This document shows, one piece after another, positions 7,162-9,280 of a DNA stretch of 9,280 nucleotides (position 1 is the first letter of the stretch; each line of letters begins with the position of its first letter). Under the pieces are notes generated by a model. It worked only from the letters and a program-made list of their open reading frames with translations. It made no database searches and was not told where the DNA came from. This stretch comes from an uncultured Bacteroidales bacterium (lineage in GTDB: Bacteria; Bacteroidota; Bacteroidia; Bacteroidales; UBA932), in contig CAJOMB010000053.1 in the NCBI GenBank assembly GCA_905235615.1, positions 1 through 9,280 on the forward strand, read 5' to 3'. A program made the translations under genes and the position numbers.

Positions 7162-7162
7162 C

Positions 7163-8515
7163 TTAGAGGGTGTCCTGTTTCAGATTCTCCACATACCGGG
7201 CGATGCGCTGCAGCTGCTGGGGAATGGGGATGCTCTGGGGGCAGTGGCTCAGGCACTCTCCGCAGGCGATGCAGTGATCGGCCTGGCGGACGGTGGCGAC
7301 AGCCCTGTCGTAGCTCACGAGGTAGGCCTTCTTGAGCTTGGCGTAGTCCTTCTGCGCGGTGCTCTGGGCGTAGGTGCCGTCCGTGATGGCCTTGTTGTAG
7401 TGCTGGAAGGTGCCGGGGATGTCAATGCCCCAGGGGCAGGGCATGCAGTACTTGCAGTCCGTGCAGTTCACCAGCGGGTACTCCATCATCTGGGTGGCCA
7501 TCCGCTCCAGGAACTCGATTTCTTCGGCCGATAAGGGCTGGAAGTGTCCGAAGGTCTGGATATTTTCCTTCAGCGGGTCCATGTTGGTCATGCCGGAGAG
7601 GACGGTGAGCACGCGGGGATAGGTGGCGCAGAAACGGAAAGCCCAGGAGGCCACGCTGCGGTCCGGTTCCCGCTCCTTCATCTGGCGGGCTATCCCTTCG
7701 GGCACACGGGCCAATCGGCCACCCAGCAGAGGCTCCATGATCACGATGGGAATCTCTCGCTTGTCCAGCTGCTCGTAGAGGTAGTCTGCGTTGACATTGC
7801 GCACACCGTCGGCATGCTTCCAGTCCACATAGTTCATCTCAATCTGGCAGAAGTCCCATACCTGCTCCCCGGAGTCGTGCAGTTCCATGAAGTAGTCGAA
7901 CTCGTGCTTGGCGCCGTGGAAGGAGAAGCCCAGGTTGCGGATGCGCCCGGCCTTCTTCTGCTCCAATAGGAAGGGGACGATGCCGTTGTCCACATACCTC
8001 TGCTTGTAGGCCTCCTTTCCGCCCCGGCCAATCGCGTGCAGCAGGTAATAGTCAAAGTAGTCCGTATGCAGCTGCTCCTGAGAGTCGAAGAACATCTTTT
8101 TGGACGCCTGGGCCGATGCATCCCCGAAGTTGGAGAGTTTGGTGGCGATGAAGTAGCTGCTGCGGGGATGGCGGCGAAGGGCTTCGCCGGCGGCCTTCTC
8201 GCTCTGGCCCATCAGGTAGGCGGGGGAGGTGTCAAAATAGTTGACGCCATGCTCCAGGGCATAGTCCACCATCTCGTTCACGGCCTCCTGGTCAATGATT
8301 CTGCCGCCCTTGCCGTCGTCAATCATGGGCCAGCGCATGCAGCCGAATCCCAAGGCCGATACTTTGTCTCCATTGAGGGGATTCTCCCGCATGAGCATCT
8401 GCTCGGGGCCGTCGGCCTTTGCCGTCATGCCCGACCTTGATTGGGCATCCCTCGGTCCGCAGGCGGCCGCTACAGCCGCCGCACCGCTTATCTTGATAAA
8501 ATCTCTACGTTTCAT
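7163..8515 (-). CDS. Tat-signal aldo/keto reductase with C-terminal 2x[4Fe-4S] domain
   Basis: This is a predicted oxidoreductase of the Fe-S aldo/keto reductase group (COG1453-like), 450 residues, substrate unknown. It opens with KRRDFIK, a twin-arginine motif, then a hydrophobic stretch ending AAAC (Cys19), so it could be a Tat-exported protein or even a Tat lipoprotein. Residues about 45-335 are the aldo/keto reductase barrel with the complete catalytic tetrad D95 (NYFDTSPAY), Y100, K126 (IATKL) and H160 (YYLLH). The C-terminus carries two cluster motifs: C351, C354, C357, C360 (CTDCKYCMPCP) and C415, C418, C421, C425 (CIACGECLSHCP). Its ATG overlaps the upstream polyferredoxin stop as ATGA, so the two are co-translated and probably share electrons. 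NAD(P)H use outside the cytoplasm would be unusual, so either the cofactor is carried through Tat or electrons arrive by the clusters. Family is certain; location and function are inferred. Confidence 0.93.
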   Translation of the reverse strand: MKRRDFIKISGAAAVAAACGPRDAQSRSGMTAKADGPEQMLMRENPLNGDKVSALGFGCMRWPMIDDGKGGRIIDQEAVNEMVDYALEHGVNYFDTSPAYLMGQSEKAAGEALRRHPRSSYFIATKLSNFGDASAQASKKMFFDSQEQLHTDYFDYYLLHAIGRGGKEAYKQRYVDNGIVPFLLEQKKAGRIRNLGFSFHGAKHEFDYFMELHDSGEQVWDFCQIEMNYVDWKHADGVRNVNADYLYEQLDKREIPIVIMEPLLGGRLARVPEGIARQMKEREPDRSVASWAFRFCATYPRVLTVLSGMTNMDPLKENIQTFGHFQPLSAEEIEFLERMATQMMEYPLVNCTDCKYCMPCPWGIDIPGTFQHYNKAITDGTYAQSTAQKDYAKLKKAYLVSYDRAVATVRQADHCIACGECLSHCPQSIPIPQQLQRIARYVENLKQDTL

Positions 8516-9280
8516 ACATGTACCTCCTTTCCATTAATCACGATGGCACTGACTGGCCGCACCGGGCACAGATATTCGCATTTACCGCAGCCGATGCAAA
8601 CCTCTTCGGCCACGGCCGGGCGTCGGGTTTCTCCCTGCCGGACCATGACGATGGCGCCCGTGGGGCAGGATTCGGCACATTTGCCGCAGGCGCTCTTGCC
8701 GGTGGCTTCCAAGCACAGGTCCACGTTCACGCCGGCCGTGCCGATGTGGAAGCGGGTCTTGGTTTCCTTGTTGATGGGCAGGATGGCCCCGGCGGGGCAA
8801 AGTTCGCTGCAGCGGGTGCATTCCGGCCGGCAGTAGCCTTTTTCGAAACTCATTTCCGGCTGCATCAAGTGCTCCAGGTCCGTGGAGGGCCGCAGTACGT
8901 TGTTGGGGCATTCCGCCACGCACAGCTGACAGGCCGTGCAGCGGCGGTAGAAGTTCCTCACACCCATGCTGCCGGGAGGCGTGATGGGCTTTTCGCGCTT
9001 GGGTGTCTGCTTGGGAAGCACCTCGGCAAAGCCGCCGTCCACCTTCTTGGCCGCCTCCTGCGCCCGGGCCTCGATGCCCTTCAGCGCCGACGCACCCAGT
9101 ACGGCCACCGTTCCCGCCATCATGGCACGACGCCCGGGGGCGGAAGGGGCGGTTTTTGCCCCCGAACCCCATGCAAAGCGGTACTTCAACGCACCGAACT
9201 TGCACTGCTCCATGCAGTTGAAGCAGTCCACGCAGCGGGAGTAGTCAATGTGCTCCGTGTCCTTGCCGATGGCGATGCAC
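8512..9280 (-). CDS. 4Fe-4S polyferredoxin, C-terminal part (N-terminus outside window)
   Basis: The frame is open to the right edge, so the N-terminus is missing; 255 residues are visible and a GTG at 9231 is an internal Val codon, not a start. Numbering from that Val as 1, [4Fe-4S] motifs are C0-C3-C6-C10 (CVDCFNCMEQC), C98-C101-C104-C108, C134-C138-C141-C145, C173-C182-C185-C189 and C212-C215-C218-C222, a capacity of five clusters. Another Cys at the window edge may end a sixth motif. Between the first and second motifs, GRR (33-35) precedes an uncharged stretch (36-50), which looks like an internal twin-arginine/transmembrane signal. MQPEMSFEKGYCRPECTRCSELCP is, from memory, typical of a Bacteroidetes family whose missing N-terminus holds several membrane helices like NapH-type proteins. 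It would carry electrons at the cytoplasmic membrane, and the ATGA-coupled Fe-S aldo/keto reductase is the likely partner. Confidence 0.9.
   Translation of the reverse strand, partial: CIAIGKDTEHIDYSRCVDCFNCMEQCKFGALKYRFAWGSGAKTAPSAPGRRAMMAGTVAVLGASALKGIEARAQEAAKKVDGGFAEVLPKQTPKREKPITPPGSMGVRNFYRRCTACQLCVAECPNNVLRPSTDLEHLMQPEMSFEKGYCRPECTRCSELCPAGAILPINKETKTRFHIGTAGVNVDLCLEATGKSACGKCAESCPTGAIVMVRQGETRRPAVAEEVCIGCGKCEYLCPVRPVSAIVINGKEVHV
8523..8530 (-). promoter_or_regulatory. Strong Shine-Dalgarno sequence for the aldo/keto reductase
   Basis: On the minus strand AAAGGAGG (8530-8523) lies 7 bases before the reductase ATG at 8515. It sits inside the last codons of the upstream polyferredoxin (Gly-Lys-Glu-Val). 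Bacteroidetes genes rarely use strong Shine-Dalgarno sites, and the other starts in this window show none, so this one stands out. It fixes the start codon and fits re-initiation at the ATGA overlap. Confidence 0.75.

Noticed and set aside
5781..7256. 491-codon open frame on the minus strand, antisense to eno
   Set aside because: It covers eno with every key residue intact on the plus strand. The antisense translation is repetitive and rich in Gly, Val, His and Leu, as expected of a shadow of highly biased codons. It also runs through the intergenic hairpin.
7244..7969. Two plus-strand open frames opposite the aldo/keto reductase
   Set aside because: They mirror the reductase coding strand and carry no family signature. 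The minus-strand frame has the full AKR tetrad and Fe-S motifs.
8582..9205. 207-codon minus-strand frame overlapping the polyferredoxin in another frame
   Set aside because: Its translation is a Gly/His/Arg-rich frame shadow. The frame ending at 8512 has regularly spaced cysteine motifs and continues to the window edge.

Overview
The window looks like a chromosomal piece of a Bacteroidales-type bacterium, fairly GC-rich by eye. The evidence is a classical SusC/SusD pair, an enolase with Bacteroidetes-like features, promoter boxes matching the Bacteroidetes -7 consensus TAnnTTTG, and a polyferredoxin architecture that I know mainly from Bacteroidetes. I cannot assign a genus. A high-GC gut lineage (Rikenellaceae or an uncultured Bacteroidales family) is plausible but unproven.

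Layout. Bases 1-94 are the 3' part of a 5S rRNA, so the window starts at the end of an rRNA operon. A strong intrinsic terminator follows, nested in a longer inverted repeat that re-reads the 5S 3' end. Bases 150-248 hold only small palindromes. A lone arginine repressor gene (argR, minus strand, 249-719) comes next. The 231-base divergent region 720-950 carries promoter elements for argR and susC, an AT-rich inverted repeat around the susC -33 element, and a possible leader hairpin. Then come susC (951-4130) and susD (4136-5707), 5 bases apart and clearly one operon. No glycosidase, sigma/anti-sigma pair or hybrid two-component regulator is adjacent. A terminator hairpin for susCD is interleaved with the promoter of eno (enolase, 5793-7100).

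A 17-bp perfect hairpin separates eno from a convergent minus-strand operon. That operon holds a membrane polyferredoxin (8512 to beyond the right edge) and a Tat-signal aldo/keto reductase with two C-terminal [4Fe-4S] motifs (7163-8515). The two genes overlap by ATGA, and the downstream start has an unusually strong Shine-Dalgarno sequence.

How the genes work together. SusC/SusD form an outer-membrane TonB-dependent importer whose substrate cannot be read from the sequence. Enolase is glycolytic housekeeping. ArgR senses arginine. The polyferredoxin and the Fe-S aldo/keto reductase probably form an electron-transfer unit that may act on the outer face of the cytoplasmic membrane.

I see no CRISPR array, transposon, prophage or defence system. 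Most of the window is ordinary core genome. The more interesting signals are the regulatory interleavings and the redox operon.
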